Assembly: GCA_964019135.1 (NCBI GenBank)
Contig: OZ025260.1
Location: 24,050,254-24,114,253, forward strand
Reading direction: 5' to 3'
Origin: Arenicola marina
Lineage: Eukaryota > Annelida > Polychaeta > Arenicolidae
DNA: 64,000 bases
Part shown: positions 10,064-24,780 of the stretch, piece by piece
Layout: every line of letters begins with the position of its first letter
Numbering within the stretch: position 1 is the first letter of the stretch
Translations under genes and position numbers: made by a program
The notes under the pieces: generated by a model
What the model was told of the DNA's origin: nothing
Databases searched by the model: none
What the model saw: only the letters and a program-made list of their open reading frames with translations

Positions 10064-13000
10064 TGAGCGTCCACCTCACAGCAGACGACAGTCACTGATC
10101 GCCAACCCCGAGCGCCCACCTCACAGCAGACGACAATCACTGATCGCCAACCCCGAGCGTCCACCTCACAGCAGACGACAGTCACTGATCGCCAACCCCG
10201 AGCATCCACCTCACAGCAGACGACAGTCACTGATCGCCAACCCCGAGCGTCCACCTCACAGCAGACGACAGTCACTGATCGCCAACCCCGAGCGTCCACC
10301 TCACAGCAGACGACAGTCACTGATCGCCAATCCCGAGCGCCCACCTCACACAAGACGACAGTCACTAATCGCCAACCCCGAGCGTCCACCTCACAGCAGA
10401 CGACAATCACTGATCGCCAACCCCGAGCGTCCACCTCGCAGCAGACGACAGTCACTGATCGCCAACCCCCGAGCGTCCACCTCACAGCAGACGACAGTCA
10501 CTGATCGCCAACCCCGAGCGTCCACCTCACAGCAGACGACAGTCACTGATCGCCAACCCCGAGAGTCCACCTCACAGCAGACGACGGTCACTGATCGCCA
10601 ACCCCGAGCGTCCACCTCACAGCAGACGACAGTCACTGATCGCCAACCCCGAGCATCCACCTCACAGCAGACGACGGACACTGATCGCCAACCCCGAGCG
10701 CCCACCTCACGCAAGACGACAGTCACTAATCGCCAACCCCGAGCGTCCACCTTAAAGCAGACGACAATCACTGATCGCCAACCCCGAGCGTCTACTTCAC
10801 AGGAGACGACAATCACTGATAGCCAACCCCGAGCGTCCACCTCACAGCAGACGACAGTCACTGATCGCCAACCCTGAGCGTCCACCTCACAGCAGACGAC
10901 AGTCACTGATCGCCAACCCCGAGCGTCCACCTCACAACAGACGACAATCACTGATCGCCAACCCCGAGCGTCCACCTCGCAGCAGGCGACAATTCCTGAT
11001 CGCCAACCCCGAGCGTCCACCTCACAGCAGACGACAGTCACTGATCGCCAACCCTGAGCGTCCACTTCACAACAGATGACAGTCCCTGATCGCCAACCCC
11101 GAGCGTCCACCTCACAGCAGACGACAGTCACTTATCGCCAACCCCGAGCGTCTACCTCACAGCAGACGACAGTCGCTGATCGCCAACCCCGAGCGTCCAC
11201 CTCACAACAGACGACAGTCACTGATCGCCAACCCCGAGCGTCCACCTCACAGCAGACGACAGTCACTGATCGCCAACCCCGAGCGTCCACCTCACAGCAG
11301 ACGACAGTCACTGATCGCCAACCCCGAGCGTCCACCTCACAGCAGACGACATTCACTGATCGCCAACCCCGAGCGTCCACCTCACAGCAGACGACAGTCA
11401 CTGATCGCCAACCCCGAGTGTCCACCTCACAGCAGACGACAGTCACTGATCGCCAACCCCCGAGAGTCCACCTCACAGCAGACGACGGTCACTGATCGCC
11501 AACCCCGAGCGTCCACCTCACAGCAGACGACAATCACTAATCGCCAACACCGAGCGTCCACCTCACAGCAGACGACAGTCACTGATCGCCAACCCCGAGC
11601 GTCCACCTCACAGCAAACGACAGTCACTGATTGCCAACCCCGAGCGTCCACCTCACAGCATACGACAATCACTGATCGTCAACCCCGAGCGTCCACCTCA
11701 CAGCAGACGACAGTCACTGATCGCCAACCCCGAGCGTCCACCTCACAGCAGACGACAATCACTGATCGCCAACCCCGAGCGTGCACCCCACAGCAGACGA
11801 CAATCACTGATCGCCAGCCCCGAGCGTCCACCTCACAGCAGACGACAGTCACTGATCGCCAACCCCGAGCGTCCACCTCGCAGCAGGCGACAATCCTTGA
11901 TCGCCAACCCCGAGCGTCCACCTCACAGCAGACGACAGTCACTGGTCGCCAACCCCGAGCGTTCACCTCACAACAGATGACAGTCACTGATCGCCAACCC
12001 CGAGCGTCCACCTCACAACAGACGACAGTCACTGATCGCCAACCCCGAGCGTCCACCTCACAACAGATGACAGTCACTGATCGCCAACCCCGAGCGTCCA
12101 CCTCACAGCAGACGACAGTCACTGATCGCCAACCCCGAGCGTCCACCTCACAGCAGACGACAATCACTGATCGCCAACCCCGAGCGTCCACCCCACAGCA
12201 GACGACAATCACTGATCGCCAGCCCCGAGCGTCCACCTCCCAGCAGACGACAGTCACTGATCGCCAACCCCGAGCGTCCATCTCACAGCAGACGACAGTC
12301 ACTGATCGCCAACCCCGAGCGTCCACCTCACAGTAGACGACAGTCACTGATCGCCAACCCCGAGCGTCCACCTCACAGCAGACGACAGTCACTGATCGCC
12401 AACCCCGAGCGTCCACCTCACAACAGACGACAATCACTGATCGCCAACCCCGAGCGTCCACCTCGCAGCAGGCGACAATCCCTGATCGCCAACCCCGAGC
12501 GTCCACCTCACAGCAGACGACAGTCACTGATCGCCAACCCTGAGCGTCCACCTCACAACAGATGACAGTCACTGATCGCCAACCTCGAGCGTCCACCTCA
12601 CAGCAGACGACAGTCGCTGATCGCCAACCTCGTGCGTCCACCTCACAGCAAACGACAGTCACTGATTGCCAACCCCGAGCGTCCACCTCACAGCATACGA
12701 CAATCACTGATCGCCAACCCCGAGCGTCTACTTCACAGGAGACGACAATCACTGATAGCCAACCCCGAGCGTCCACCTCACAGCAGACGACAATCACTGA
12801 TCGCCAACCCCGAGCGTCCATCTCACAGCAGACGACAGTCACTGATCGCCAACCCTGAGCGTCCACCTCACAGCAGACGACAGTCACTGATCGCCAACCC
12901 CGAGCGTCCACCTCACAACAGACGACAATCACTGATCGCCAACCCCGAGCGTCCACCTCGCAGCAGGCGACAATCCCTGATCGCCAACCCCGAGCGTCCA

Positions 13001-16000
13001 CCTCACAGCAGACGACAGTCACTGATCGCCAACCCTGAGCGTCCACTTCACAACAGATGACAGTCCCTGATCGCCAACCCCGAGCGTCCACCTCACAGCA
13101 GACGACAGTCACTTATCGCCAACCCCGAGCGTCTACCTCACAGCAGACGACAGTCGCTGATCGCCAACCCCGAGCGTCCACCTCACAACAGACGACAGTC
13201 ACTGATCGCCAACCCCGAGCGTCCACCTCACAGCAGACGACAGTCACTGATCGCCAACCCCGAGCGTCCACCTCACAGCAGACGACAGTCACTGATCGCC
13301 AACCCCGAGCGTCCACCTCACAGCAGACGACATTCACTGATCGCCAACCCCGAGCGTCCACCTCACAGCAGACGACAGTCACTGATCGCCAACCCCGAGT
13401 GTCCACCTCACAGCAGACGACAGTCACTGATCGCCAACCCCCGAGAGTCCACCTCACAGCAGACGACGGTCACTGATCGCCAACCCCGAGCGTCCACCTC
13501 ACAGCAGACGACAATCACTAATCGCCAACACCGAGCGTCCACCTCACAGCAGACGACAGTCACTGATCGCCAACCCCGAGCGTCCACCTCACAGCAAACG
13601 ACAGTCACTGATTGCCAACCCCGAGCGTCCACCTCACAGCATACGACAATCACTGATCGTCAACCCCGAGCGTCCACCTCACAGCAGACGACAGTCACTG
13701 ATCGCCAACCCCGAGCGTCCACCTCACAGCAGACGACAATCACTGATCGCCAACCCCGAGCGTCCACCCCACAGCAGACGACAATCACTGATCGCCAGCC
13801 CCGAGCGTCCACCTCATAGCAGGCGAGAATCCTTGATCGCCAACCCCGAGCGTCCACCTCACAGCAGACGACAGTCACTGGTCGCCAACCCCGAGCGTTC
13901 ACCTCACAACAGATGACAGTCACTGATCGCCAACCCCGAGCGTCCACCTCACAACAGACGACAGTCACTGATCGCCAACCCCGAGCGTCCACCTCACAAC
14001 AGATGACAGTCACTGATCGCCAACCCCGAGCGTCCACCTCACAGCAGACGACAGTCACTGATCGCCAACCCCGAGGGTCCACCTCACAGCAGACGACAAT
14101 CACTGATCGCCAACCCCGAGCGTCCACCCCACAGCAGACGACAATCACTGATCGCCAGCCCCGAGCGTCCACCTCCCAGCAGACGACAGTCACTGATCGC
14201 CAACCCCGAGCGTCCATCTCACAGCAGACGACAGTCACTGATCGCCAACCCCGAGCGTCCACCTCACAGTAGACGACAGTCACTGATCGCCAACCCCGAG
14301 CGTCCACCTCACAGCAGACGACAGTCACTGATCGCCAACCCCGAGCGTCCACCTCACAACAGACGACAATCACTGATCGCCAACCCCGAGCGTCCACCTC
14401 GCAGCAGGCGACAATCCCTGATCGCCAACCCCGAGCGTCCACCTCACAGCAGACGACAGTCACTGATCGCCAACCCTGAGCGTCCACCTCACAACAGATG
14501 ACAGTCACTGATCGCCAACCTCGAGCGTCCACCTCACAGCAGACGACAGTCGCTGATCGCCAACCTCGTGCGTCCACCTCACAGCAAACGACAGTCACTG
14601 ATTGCCAACCCCGAGCGTCCACCTCACAGCATACGACAATCACTGATCGCCAACCCCGAGCGTCTACTTCACAGGAGACGACAATCACTGATAGCCAACC
14701 CCGAGCGTCCACCTCACAGCAGACGACAATCACTGATCGCCAACCCCGAGCGTCCATCTCACAGCAGACGACAGTCACTGATCGCCAACCCTGAGCGTCC
14801 ACCTCACAGCAGACGACAGTCACTGATCGCCAACCCCGAGCGTCCACCTCACAACAGACGACAATCACTGATCGCCAACCCCGAGCGTCCACCTCGCAGC
14901 AGGCGACAATCCCTGATCGCCAACCCCGAGCGTCCACCTCACAGCAGACGACAGTCACTGATCGCCAACCCTGAGCGTCCACTTCACAACAGATGACAGT
15001 CCCTGATCGCCAACCCCGAGCGTCCACCTCACAGCAGACGACAGTCACTTATCGCCAACCCCGAGCGTCTACCTCACAGCAGACGACAGTCGCTGATCGC
15101 CAACCCCGAGCGTCCACCTCACAACAGACGACAGTCACTGATCGCCAACCCCGAGCGTCCACCTCACAGCAGACGACAGTCACTGATCGCCAACCCCGAG
15201 CGTCCACCTCACAGCAGACGACAGTCACTGATCGCCAACCCCGAGCGTCCACCTCACAGCAGACGACATTCACTGATCGCCAACCCCGAGCGTCCACCTC
15301 ACAGCAGACGACAGTCACTGATCGCCAACCCCGAGTGTCCACCTCACAGCAGACGACAGTCACTGATCGCCAACCCCCGAGAGTCCACCTCACAGCAGAC
15401 GACGGTCACTGATCGCCAACCCCGAGCGTCCACCTCACAGCAGACGACAATCACTAATCGCCAACACCGAGCGTCCACCTCACAGCAGACGACAGTCACT
15501 GATCGCCAACCCCGAGCGTCCACCTCACAGCAAACGACAGTCACTGATTGCCAACCCCGAGCGTCCACCTCACAGCATACGACAATCACTGATCGTCAAC
15601 CCCGAGCGTCCACCTCACAGCAGACGACAGTCACTGATCGCCAACCCCGAGCGTCCACCTCACAGCAGACGACAATCACTGATCGCCAACCCCGAGCGTC
15701 CACCCCACAGCAGACGACAATCACTGATCGCCAGCCCCGAGCGTCCACCTCACAGCAGACGACAGTCACTGATCGCCAACCCCGAGCGTCCACCTCACAG
15801 CAGACGACAATCACTGATCGCCAACCCCGAGCGTCCACCTCGCAGCAGGCGACAATCCCTGATCGCCAACCCCGAGCGTCCACCTCACAGCAGACGACAG
15901 TCACTGGTCGCCAACCCCGAGCGTCCACCTCACAACAGATGACAGTGACTGATCGCCAACCCCGAGCGTCCACCTCACAACAGACGACAGTCACTGATCG

Positions 16001-19000
16001 CCAACCCCGAGCGTCCACCTCACAACAGATGACAGTCACTGATCGCCAACCCCGAGCGTCCACCTCACAGCAGACGACAGTCACTGATCGCCAACCCCGA
16101 GCGTCCACCTCACAGCAGACGACAATCACTGATCGCCAACCCCGAGCGTCCACCCCACAGCAGACGACAATCACTGATCGCCAGCCCCGAGCGTCCACCT
16201 CCCAGCAGACGACAGTCACTGATCGCCAACCCCGAGCGTCCATCTCACAGCAGACGACAGTCACTGATCGCCAACCCCGAGCGTCCACCTCACAGTAGAC
16301 GACAGTCACTGATCGCCAACCCCGAGCGTCCACCTCACAGCAGACGACAGTCACTGATCGCCAACCCCGAGCGTCCACCTCACAACAGACGACAATCACT
16401 GATCGCCAACCCCGAGCGTCCACCTCGCAGCAGGCGACAATCCCTGATCGCCAACCCCGAGCGTCCACCTCACAGCAGACGACAGTCACTGATCGCCAAC
16501 CCTGAGCGTCCACCTCACAACAGATGACAGTCACTGATCGCCAACCCCGAGCGTCCACCTCACAGCAGACGACAGTCGCTGATCGCCAACCTCGTGCGTC
16601 CACCTCACAGCAAACGACAGTCACTGATTGCCAACCCCGAGCGTCCACCTCACAGCATACGACAATCACTGATCGCCAACCCCGAGCGTCCACCTCACAG
16701 CAGACGACAGTCACTGATCGCCAACCCCGAGCGTCCACCTCACAGCAGACGACAATCACTGATCGCCAACCCCGAGCGTCCACCCCACAGCAGACGACAA
16801 TCACTGATCGCCAGCCCCGAGCGTCCACCTCCCAGCAGACGACAGTGACTGATCGCCAATCTCGAGCGTCCATCTCACAGCAGACGAGAGTCACTGATCG
16901 CCAACCCCGAGCGTCCACCTCACGGCAGACGACAGTCACTGATCGCCAACCCCGAGCGTCCACCTCACAGCAGACGACAGTCACTGATCGCCAACCCCGA
17001 GCGTCCACCTCACAGCAGACGACAGTCACTGATCGCCAACCCCGAGCGTCCACCTCACAGCAGACGACAGTCACTGATCGCCAACCCCGAGCGTCCACCT
17101 CACAGCAGACGACAGTCACTGATCGCCAACCCCGAGTGTCCACCTCACAGGAGACGACAGTCACTGATCGCCAACCCCCGAGCGTCCACCTCACAGCAGA
17201 CGACGGTCACTGATCGCCAACCCCGAGCGTCCACCTCACAGCAGACAACAATCACTAATCGCCAACCCCGAGCGTCCACCTCACAGCAAACGACAGCCTC
17301 TGATTGCCAACCCCGAGCGTCCACCTCACAGCATACGACAATCACTGATCGCCAACCCCGAGCGTCCACCTCACAGCAGACGACAGTCACTGATCGCCAA
17401 CCCCCAGCGCCCACCTCACAGCAGACGACAATCACTGATCGCCAACCCCGATCGTCCACCTCACAGCAAACGACAGTCTCTGATTGCCAACCCCGAGCGT
17501 CCACCTCACAGCATACGACAATCACTGATCGCCAACCCCGAGCGTCCACCTCACAGCAGACGACAGTCACTGATCGCCAACCCCGAGCGTCCACCTCACA
17601 GCAGACGACAGTCACTGATCGCCAACCCCGAGCGTCCACCTCACAGCAGACGACAGTCACTGATCGCCAACCCCGAGCGTCCACCTCACAGCAGACGATA
17701 ATCACTGATCGCCAACCCCGAGCGTCCACCCCACAGCAGACGACAATCACTGATCGCCAGCCCCGACCGTCCATCTTCCAGCAGACGACAGTCACTGATC
17801 GCCAACCCCGAGCGTCCATCTCACAGCAGACGACAATCACTGATCGCCAACCCCGAGCGTCCACCTCACAGCAGACGACAGTCACTGATCGCCAACCCCG
17901 AGCGTCCACCTCACAGCAGACGACAGTCACTGATCGCCAACCCCGAGCGTCCACCTCACAGCAGACGACAGTCACTGATCGCCAACCCCGAGCGTCCACC
18001 TTACAGCAGACGACAATCACTGATCGCCAACCCCGAGCGTCCACCTCACAGCAGACGACAATCACTGATCGCCAACCCCGAGCGTCCACCTCACAGCAGA
18101 CGACAATCACTGATCGCCAACCCCCGAGCGTCCACCTCACAGCAGACGACAGTCACTGATCGCCAACCCCGAGCGTCCACCTCACAGCAGACGACAGTCA
18201 CTGATCGCCAACCCCCGAGCGTCCACCTCACAGCAGACGACAGTCACTGATCGCCAACCCCGAGCGTCCACCTCACAGTAGACGACAGTCACTGATCGCC
18301 AACCCCGAGCGTCCACCTCACAGCAGACGACAGTCACTGATCGCCAACCCCGAGCGTCCACCTCACAGCAGACGACAGTCACTGATCGCCAACCCCCGAG
18401 CGTCCACCTCACAGCAGACGACAGTCACTGATCGCCAACCCCGAGCGTCCACCTCACAGTAGACGACAGTCACTGATCGCCAACCCCGAGCGTCCACCTC
18501 ACAGCAGACGACAGTCACTGATCGCCAACCCCGAGCGTCCACCTCACAGCAGACGACAATCACTGATCGCCAACCCCCGAGCGTCCACCTCACAGCAGAC
18601 GACAGTCACTGATCTCCAACCCCGAGCGTCCACCTCACAGCAGACGACAGTCACTGATCGCCAACCCCGAGCGTCCACCTCACAGCAGACGACAGTCACC
18701 GATCGCCAACCCCGAGCGTCCACCTCACAGCAGACGACCGTCACTGATCGCCAACCCCGAGCGTCCACCTCACAGCAGACGACAATCACTGATCGCCAAC
18801 CCCGAGCGTCCACCTCACAGCAGACGACAGTCACTGATCGCCAACCCCGAGCGTCCACCTCACAGCAGACGACAGTCACTGATCGTCAACCCCGAGCGTC
18901 CACCTCACAGCAGACGACAATCACTGATCGCCAACCCCGAGCGTCCACCTCACAGCAGACGACAGTCACTGATCGCCAACCCCGAGCGTCCACCTCACAG

Positions 19001-22000
19001 CAGACGACAGTCACTGATCGCCAACCCCGAGCGTCCACCTCACAGCAGACGACAGTCACTGATCGCCAACCCCGAGCGTCCACCTCACAGCAGACGACAA
19101 TCACTGGTCGCCAACCCCGAGCGTCCACCTCACAGCAGACGACAGTCACTGATCGCCAACCCCGAGCGTCCACCCCACAGCAGACGACAATCACTGATCG
19201 CCAGCCCCGAGCGTCCACCTCCCAGCAGACGACAGTCACTGATCGCCAACCCCGAGCGTCCATCTCACAGCAGACGACAGTCACTGATCGCCAACCCCGA
19301 GCGTCCACCTCACAGTAGACGACAGTCACTGATCGCCAACCCCGAGCGTCCACCTCACAGCAGACGACAGTCACTGATCGCCAACCCCGAGCGTCCACCT
19401 CACAACAGACGACAATCACTGATCGCCAACCCCGAGCGTCCACCTCGCAGCAGGCGACAATCCCTGATCGCCAACCCCGAGCGTCCACCTCACAGCAGAC
19501 GACAGTCACTGATCGCCAACCCTGAGCGTCCACCTCACAACAGATGACAGTCACTGATCGCCAACCCCGAGCGTCCACCTCACAGCAGACGACAGTCGCT
19601 GATCGCCAACCTCGTGCGTCCACCTCACAGCAAACGACAGTCACTGATTGCCAACCCCGAGCGTCCACCTCACAGCATACGACAATCACTGATCGCCAAC
19701 CCCGAGCGTCCACCTCACAGCAGACGACAGTCACTGATCGCCAACCCCGAGCGTCCACCTCACAGCAGACGACAATCACTGATCGCCAACCCCGAGCGTC
19801 CACCCCACAGCAGACGACAATCACTGATCGCCAGCCCCGAGCGTCCACCTCCCATCAGACGACATTGACTGATCGCCAACCCCGAGCGTCCATCTCACAG
19901 CAGACGAGAGTCACTGATCGCCAACCCCGAGCGTCCACCTCACGGCAGACGACAGTCACTGATCGCCAACCCCGAGCGTCCACCTCACAGCAGACGACAG
20001 TCACTGATCGCCAACCCCGAGCGTCCACCTCACAGCAGACGACAGTCACTGATCGCCAACCCCGAGCGTCCACCTCACAGCAGACGACAGTCACTGATCG
20101 CCAACCCCGAGTGTCCACCTCACAGGAGACGACAGTCACTGATCGCCAACCCCCGAGCGTCCACCTCACAGCAGACGACGGTCACTGATCGCCAACCCCG
20201 AGCGTCCACCTCACAGCAGACAACAATCACTAATCGCCAACCCCGAGCGTCCACCTCACAGCAAACGACAGCCTCTGATTGCCAACCCCGAGCGTCCACC
20301 TCACAGCATACGACAATCACTGATCGCCAACCCCGAGCGTCCACCTCACAGCAGACGACAGTCACTGATCGCCAACCCCCAGCGCCCACCTCACAGCAGA
20401 CGACAATCACTGATCGCCAACCCCGATCGTCCACCTCACAGCAAACGACAGTCTCTGATTGCCAACCCCGAGCGTCCACCTCACAGCATACGACAATCAC
20501 TGATCGCCAACCCCGAGCGTCCACCTCACAGCAGACGACAGTCACTGATCGCCAACCCCGAGCGTCCACCTCACAGCAGACGACAGTCACTGATCGCCAA
20601 CCCCGAGCGTCCACCTCACAGCAGACGACAGTCACTGATCGCCAACCCCGAGCGTCCACCTCACAGCAGACGATAATCACTGATCGCCAACCCCGAGCGT
20701 CCACCCCACAGCAGACGACAATCACTGATCGCCAGCCCCGACCGTCCATCTTCCAGCAGACGACAGTCACTGATCGCCAACCCCGAGCGTCCATCTCACA
20801 GCAGACGACAATCACTGATCGCCAACCCCGAGCGTCCACCTCACAGCAGACGACAGTCACTGATCGCCAACCCCGAGCGTCCACCTCACAGCAGACGACA
20901 GTCACTGATCGCCAACCCCGAGCGTCCACCTCACAGCAGACGACAGTCACTGATCGCCAACCCCGAGCGTCCACCTTACAGCAGACGACAATCACTGATC
21001 GCCAACCCCGAGCGTCCACCTCACAGCAGACGACAGTCACCGATCGCCAACCCCGAGCGTCCACCTCACAGCAGACGACAGTCACTGATCGCCAACCCCG
21101 AGCGTCCACCTCACAGCAGACGACAATCACTGATCGCCAACCCCGAGCGTCCACCTCACAGCAGAAGACAGTCACTGATCGCCAACCCCGAGCGTCCACC
21201 TCACAGCAGACGACAGTCACTGATCGCCAACCCCGAGCGTCCACCTCACAGCAGACGACAATCACTGATCGCCAACCCCGAGCGTCCACCTCACAGCAGA
21301 CGACAGTCACTGATCTCCAACCCCGAGCGTCCACCTCACAGCAGACGACAGTCACTGATCGCCAACCCCGAGCGTCCACCTCACAGCAGACGACAGTCAC
21401 TGATCGCCAACCCCGAGCGTCCACCTCACAGCAGACGACAATCACTGGTCGCCAACCCCGAGCGTCCACCTCACAGCAGACGACAGTCACTGATCGCCAA
21501 CCCCGAGCGTCCACCTCACAGCAGAGGACAGTCACTGATCGCCAACCCCGAGCGTCCACCTCACAGCAGACGACAGTCACTGATCGCCAACCCCGAGCGT
21601 CCACCTCACAGCAGACGACAATCACTGGTCGCCAACCCCGAGCGTCCACCTCACAGCAGACGACCATCACTGGTCGCCAACCCCGAGCGTCCACCTCACA
21701 GCAGAGGACAGTCACTGATCGCCAACCCCGAGCGTCCACCTCACAGCAGAAGACAGTCACTGATCGCCAACCCCGAGCGTCCACCTCACAGCAGACGACA
21801 GTCACTGATCGCCAACCCCGAGCGTCCACCTCACAGCAGACGACAATCACTGGTCGCCAACCCCGAGCGTCCACCTCACAGCAGACGACAGTCACTGATC
21901 GCCAACCCCGAGCGTCCACCTCACAGCAGACGACAATCACTGATCGCCAACCCCGAGCGTCCACCTCACAGCAGACGACAATCACTGATCGCCAACCCCG

Positions 22001-22243
22001 AGCGTCCACCTCACAGCAGACGACAATCACTGGTCGCCAACCCCGAGCGTCCACCTCACAGCAGACGACAGTCACTGATCGCCAACCCCGAGCGTCCACC
22101 TCACAGCAGACGACAGTCACTGATCGCCAACCCCGAGCGTCCACCTCACAGCAGACGACAATCACTGATCGCCAACCCCGAGCGTCCACCTCACAGCAGA
22201 CGACAGTCACTGATCGCCAACCCCGAGCGTCCACCTCACAGCA
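10064..22243. repeat. 45-bp minisatellite, about 270 copies, with higher-order repeats
   Basis: Each unit is 45 bp (CACTGATCGCCAACCCCGAG, then CGTCCACCTCACAGCAGACG, then ACAGT). Because 45 is a multiple of three, one frame per strand repeats a 15-residue word, giving open frames up to 704 codons. The same DNA is open on both strands and in more than one frame, which argues against coding. Rare variant units (one extra C giving AACCCCCGAG, TAG-bearing units, GCAGCAGGCGACAAT) recur in fixed order. They show multi-kilobase higher-order blocks with offsets of 1981, 1936 and about 2980-3020 bp. Confidence 0.98.
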
Positions 22244-22352
22244 CTAACTGATGATTATCACACAAACGTTTCGGTAAGTTAGGTGCATGCTTCATCACTT
22301 CTTTTCAGAATGTTAATATTTGTAGACTTGTCTTGAATTCGTTGTTTCTTAC

Positions 22353-22519
22353 TGGCTTCTCTATAGCTCACTTGGGAAGCAGGCTGAACAGGTCAGAGGT
22401 CATGTGTTCGCGCCCGGCACCAGCATCTGGCACGCATCATGTAGCCTTCAACCCCATTCAATTGTCTAGGGAAGTTTCTTTTCCATGCATATGCCAAAAA
22501 ATTGGCCTAAACACCAATA
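22353..22519 (+). mobile_element. tRNA-headed SINE (family E)
   Basis: A tRNA-like head has an A-box-like TAGCTCACTTGGGAAG and a B-box-like TGTTCGCGCCC about 45 bp apart. A short unrelated body and a run of nine T follow. The head does not form a proper cloverleaf and lacks a tRNA 3' end, so it is a SINE head rather than a tRNA gene. It is the only copy of this head type in the window, so family membership is inferred. Confidence 0.55.
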
Positions 22520-23370
22520 GTTTTTTTTTCTCATATGTGCATTTACTTCGTCGTTCATTTCTTACATTGCATTTAGTTCTTGTAATTTTCGCGGCCTCCC
22601 CACTTTTCTACCTCCATCCGTCCTATCGGCATCTGTTGGTTAAGCACAGTTTGTACTTTTGCGCTTCCTTTTCATTTTTACGTGTTACTTTCCTTTACAC
22701 AGTGATCCTTTGGTAATTATGTCATTGCTGTTTTTAAAGAACAGTTCCTTCTTGGAGCTAGGCAATGTTGGTCATCTTGTCGGGAATTTATAAGTATGTA
22801 TAACAATCCCACGACATAATTATATTATATCACCATGCTTTCATTCAGTGAATACTGGTTAAGTTGTTTCCCCCCGATGAAACCTTTAAAACTTGTGTGT
22901 GCATGGATGGTGCCTTAACCAGGACGTTTTTTTAGTTTACATTTTAGCAAATGTCGTTCGACAACGGGGTCAAAATACTGATTGGAGAAAGAGAGAGTGG
23001 GCGCTGGCTGCCTCGCTCGGACATGGGTTGTCTGCAGCCCCGGAGGCGTCGTCGGCAACGTCCACCATTTCTCTCTCTTTATCTCTCGCTGTCTCTGTCT
23101 CTCTGTCTCCGTCTCTGCCAGGCAGTGGAGGCGGGTGATTTCTGTGGGTATTACACGGTTGCTCACACCGGGGCGGGGTGTTGGGGTGTGGGAGTTATGA
23201 GGGAGCGGGGCCAGGGGGTGGGGGGTAGAGAGGGTTGGCGAAGGAGGGAGGGAGGGAGGGAGACTGGCTGGCTGGCTCCGTGGATCAGGGGTGTCCAGAC
23301 GGGCGGGGGACAGCGGGACGGTACGGCGGTTTATGACCAATTAAGACGGACTCGGTCCCCGGGAACAGGA
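22520..23370. other. Gene-free spacer with CT and G-rich simple repeats
   Basis: T-rich sequence runs to about 22,990. It is followed by a TCTCTCTGTCTC microsatellite (23070-23120) and G-rich, GGGA-rich sequence (23160-23310). No gene or mobile element is recognised. Confidence 0.5.
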
Positions 23371-23560
23371 CGGAGCGATAATAAGTGAAACCGTCAGTCG
23401 GGAGTCATTATCCTTTCACCCTGAAAATGGCCTTCTTCCGAGTCTATTGATTCTTCATAATTATGCTGACAAATGAAATGCAGAAATTTACCGCGCCGGG
23501 AAGCGAAGGGGTCCATCTATCATTTCTATCACTGGCCGCTATCATTTTGTCGCCAAGAGC
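23371..23560. other. Candidate conserved non-coding block
   Basis: This compact block of complex, non-repetitive sequence contains words such as CATAATTATGCTGACAAATG, TTATCCTTTCACC and TCATTTTGTCGCC. G-tract spacer lies on both sides. It resembles an invertebrate enhancer-type conserved element. This is inference only. Confidence 0.3.
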
Positions 23561-24780
23561 CAAGTGGGTAGTGGGGTGCCGGGGGACGAGCGGGGGGGGG
23601 AGGGTGACGTGGAGATGTGGGATTGGGAAAGTGGCGGCGGAGGGGGGGTGGGGGGCACAAAGAAGGCAAGGAATTCTTATGCACCCCTCGATGGAATAGC
23701 TGGCGGCATGAGCGGGTAACGTCTTCATGGTAACGGAGGGATGGGGTGGGGGGTGGGGGTGGAGGCGGGGGGAGTGGGTCCGGAGAAGGAAAATATGGTA
23801 TTGGATTGGGTGAGTGAGAAAGGGGAAGCGGAGAAAGGGGAAGCCGGGGGGGGGGGCATGGCGGGTGGGGGGGGGGGGGTGAGGGTGGGGGGCTTTAGGG
23901 GCAGAGAGGATCAGAAAACATGACTGGACAGCATATCAAGGAGCCCACTGCCTGCATCCAACTCGCATTGACAATATTGCCCCTCCCCCTCGCTGTCTCT
24001 CTCCCCCCCGTCCGTCTCCCCCCCCCCCTTACCTCTACCCCCTCCCCCCCCATCCCTCCTCCCTTCTCGGTCTGCCGGTTGCCCACCCAACCCTGCGACC
24101 CGGGAGTCTCCAGCGCCCGTCGGCATCTCGCGGGGGCGAGATCTCGGGGGCGAATCCATTTTCTGGCTCGGGAGCGATCCATTTCCTCGGTAGTCCGTCG
24201 CGATGAAATTGATACCTTTGTGTTGGCAGACATTTGTCATTGTGGAATATAGGAGCCCCGCCCCCCCCCCCCCACCCCACCACCACCAACCCTAGAGCGA
24301 CACCCAACAACCCACCACCCCGCTCCACCTTTCCCTCGGCCAGAGAACCAGTGTCGGGCGCCAGATGAAAGAAAACAAGGGAAATTATTTGGGTGTTATC
24401 GAAAAGATAAATTTCTCTTGCCATGAACCTGGGGTGAGGAGTGGTAGCGGCGAGGGGTTGAGGTGAGGACGGGGGGGGGGGGGTGGTGGTGGTGGTGGTG
24501 GTGGTGGAGGATGTGGCCTTGTGTGTGTTTGTGTGGGTGGTGGATGGGGATTGGCTGGTATGCGTATGTAAAATCGGATGTTGGGTGGGTGGGGAGCTGT
24601 GAGGACGGGTGGCATTTAGAGATGCCGTCACATAACAGTGACGGTGGATTTGAGCAAAAAGAAACCACCGACCCGGGGGTGGGGGCATCCCGGGGGAGGG
24701 GGGTTCGGGGGACGTTGGTATCGTTGGGGTGGGTGGTGGGGGGGGGGGAGAAGTTGGGGGTGAATAGGGGTATAAGAGAT
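23561..24780. other. G/C-homopolymer and GGT-microsatellite spacer
   Basis: G-runs lie at 23590-23890, C-runs at 24000-24060 and 24255-24285, and a (GGT)n tract at 24470-24510. Short complex islands are present (24100-24240, 24340-24430). No gene is supported. Confidence 0.5.

Noticed and set aside
9883-22234. Long open frames on both strands (up to 704 codons) with 15-residue repeats
   Set aside because: The 45-bp unit is a multiple of three, so frames persist. Both strands are open at once and ends fall on chance stop-bearing units.
22333-22716. 127-codon open frame
   Set aside because: It runs through a tRNA-headed SINE and T-rich sequence.
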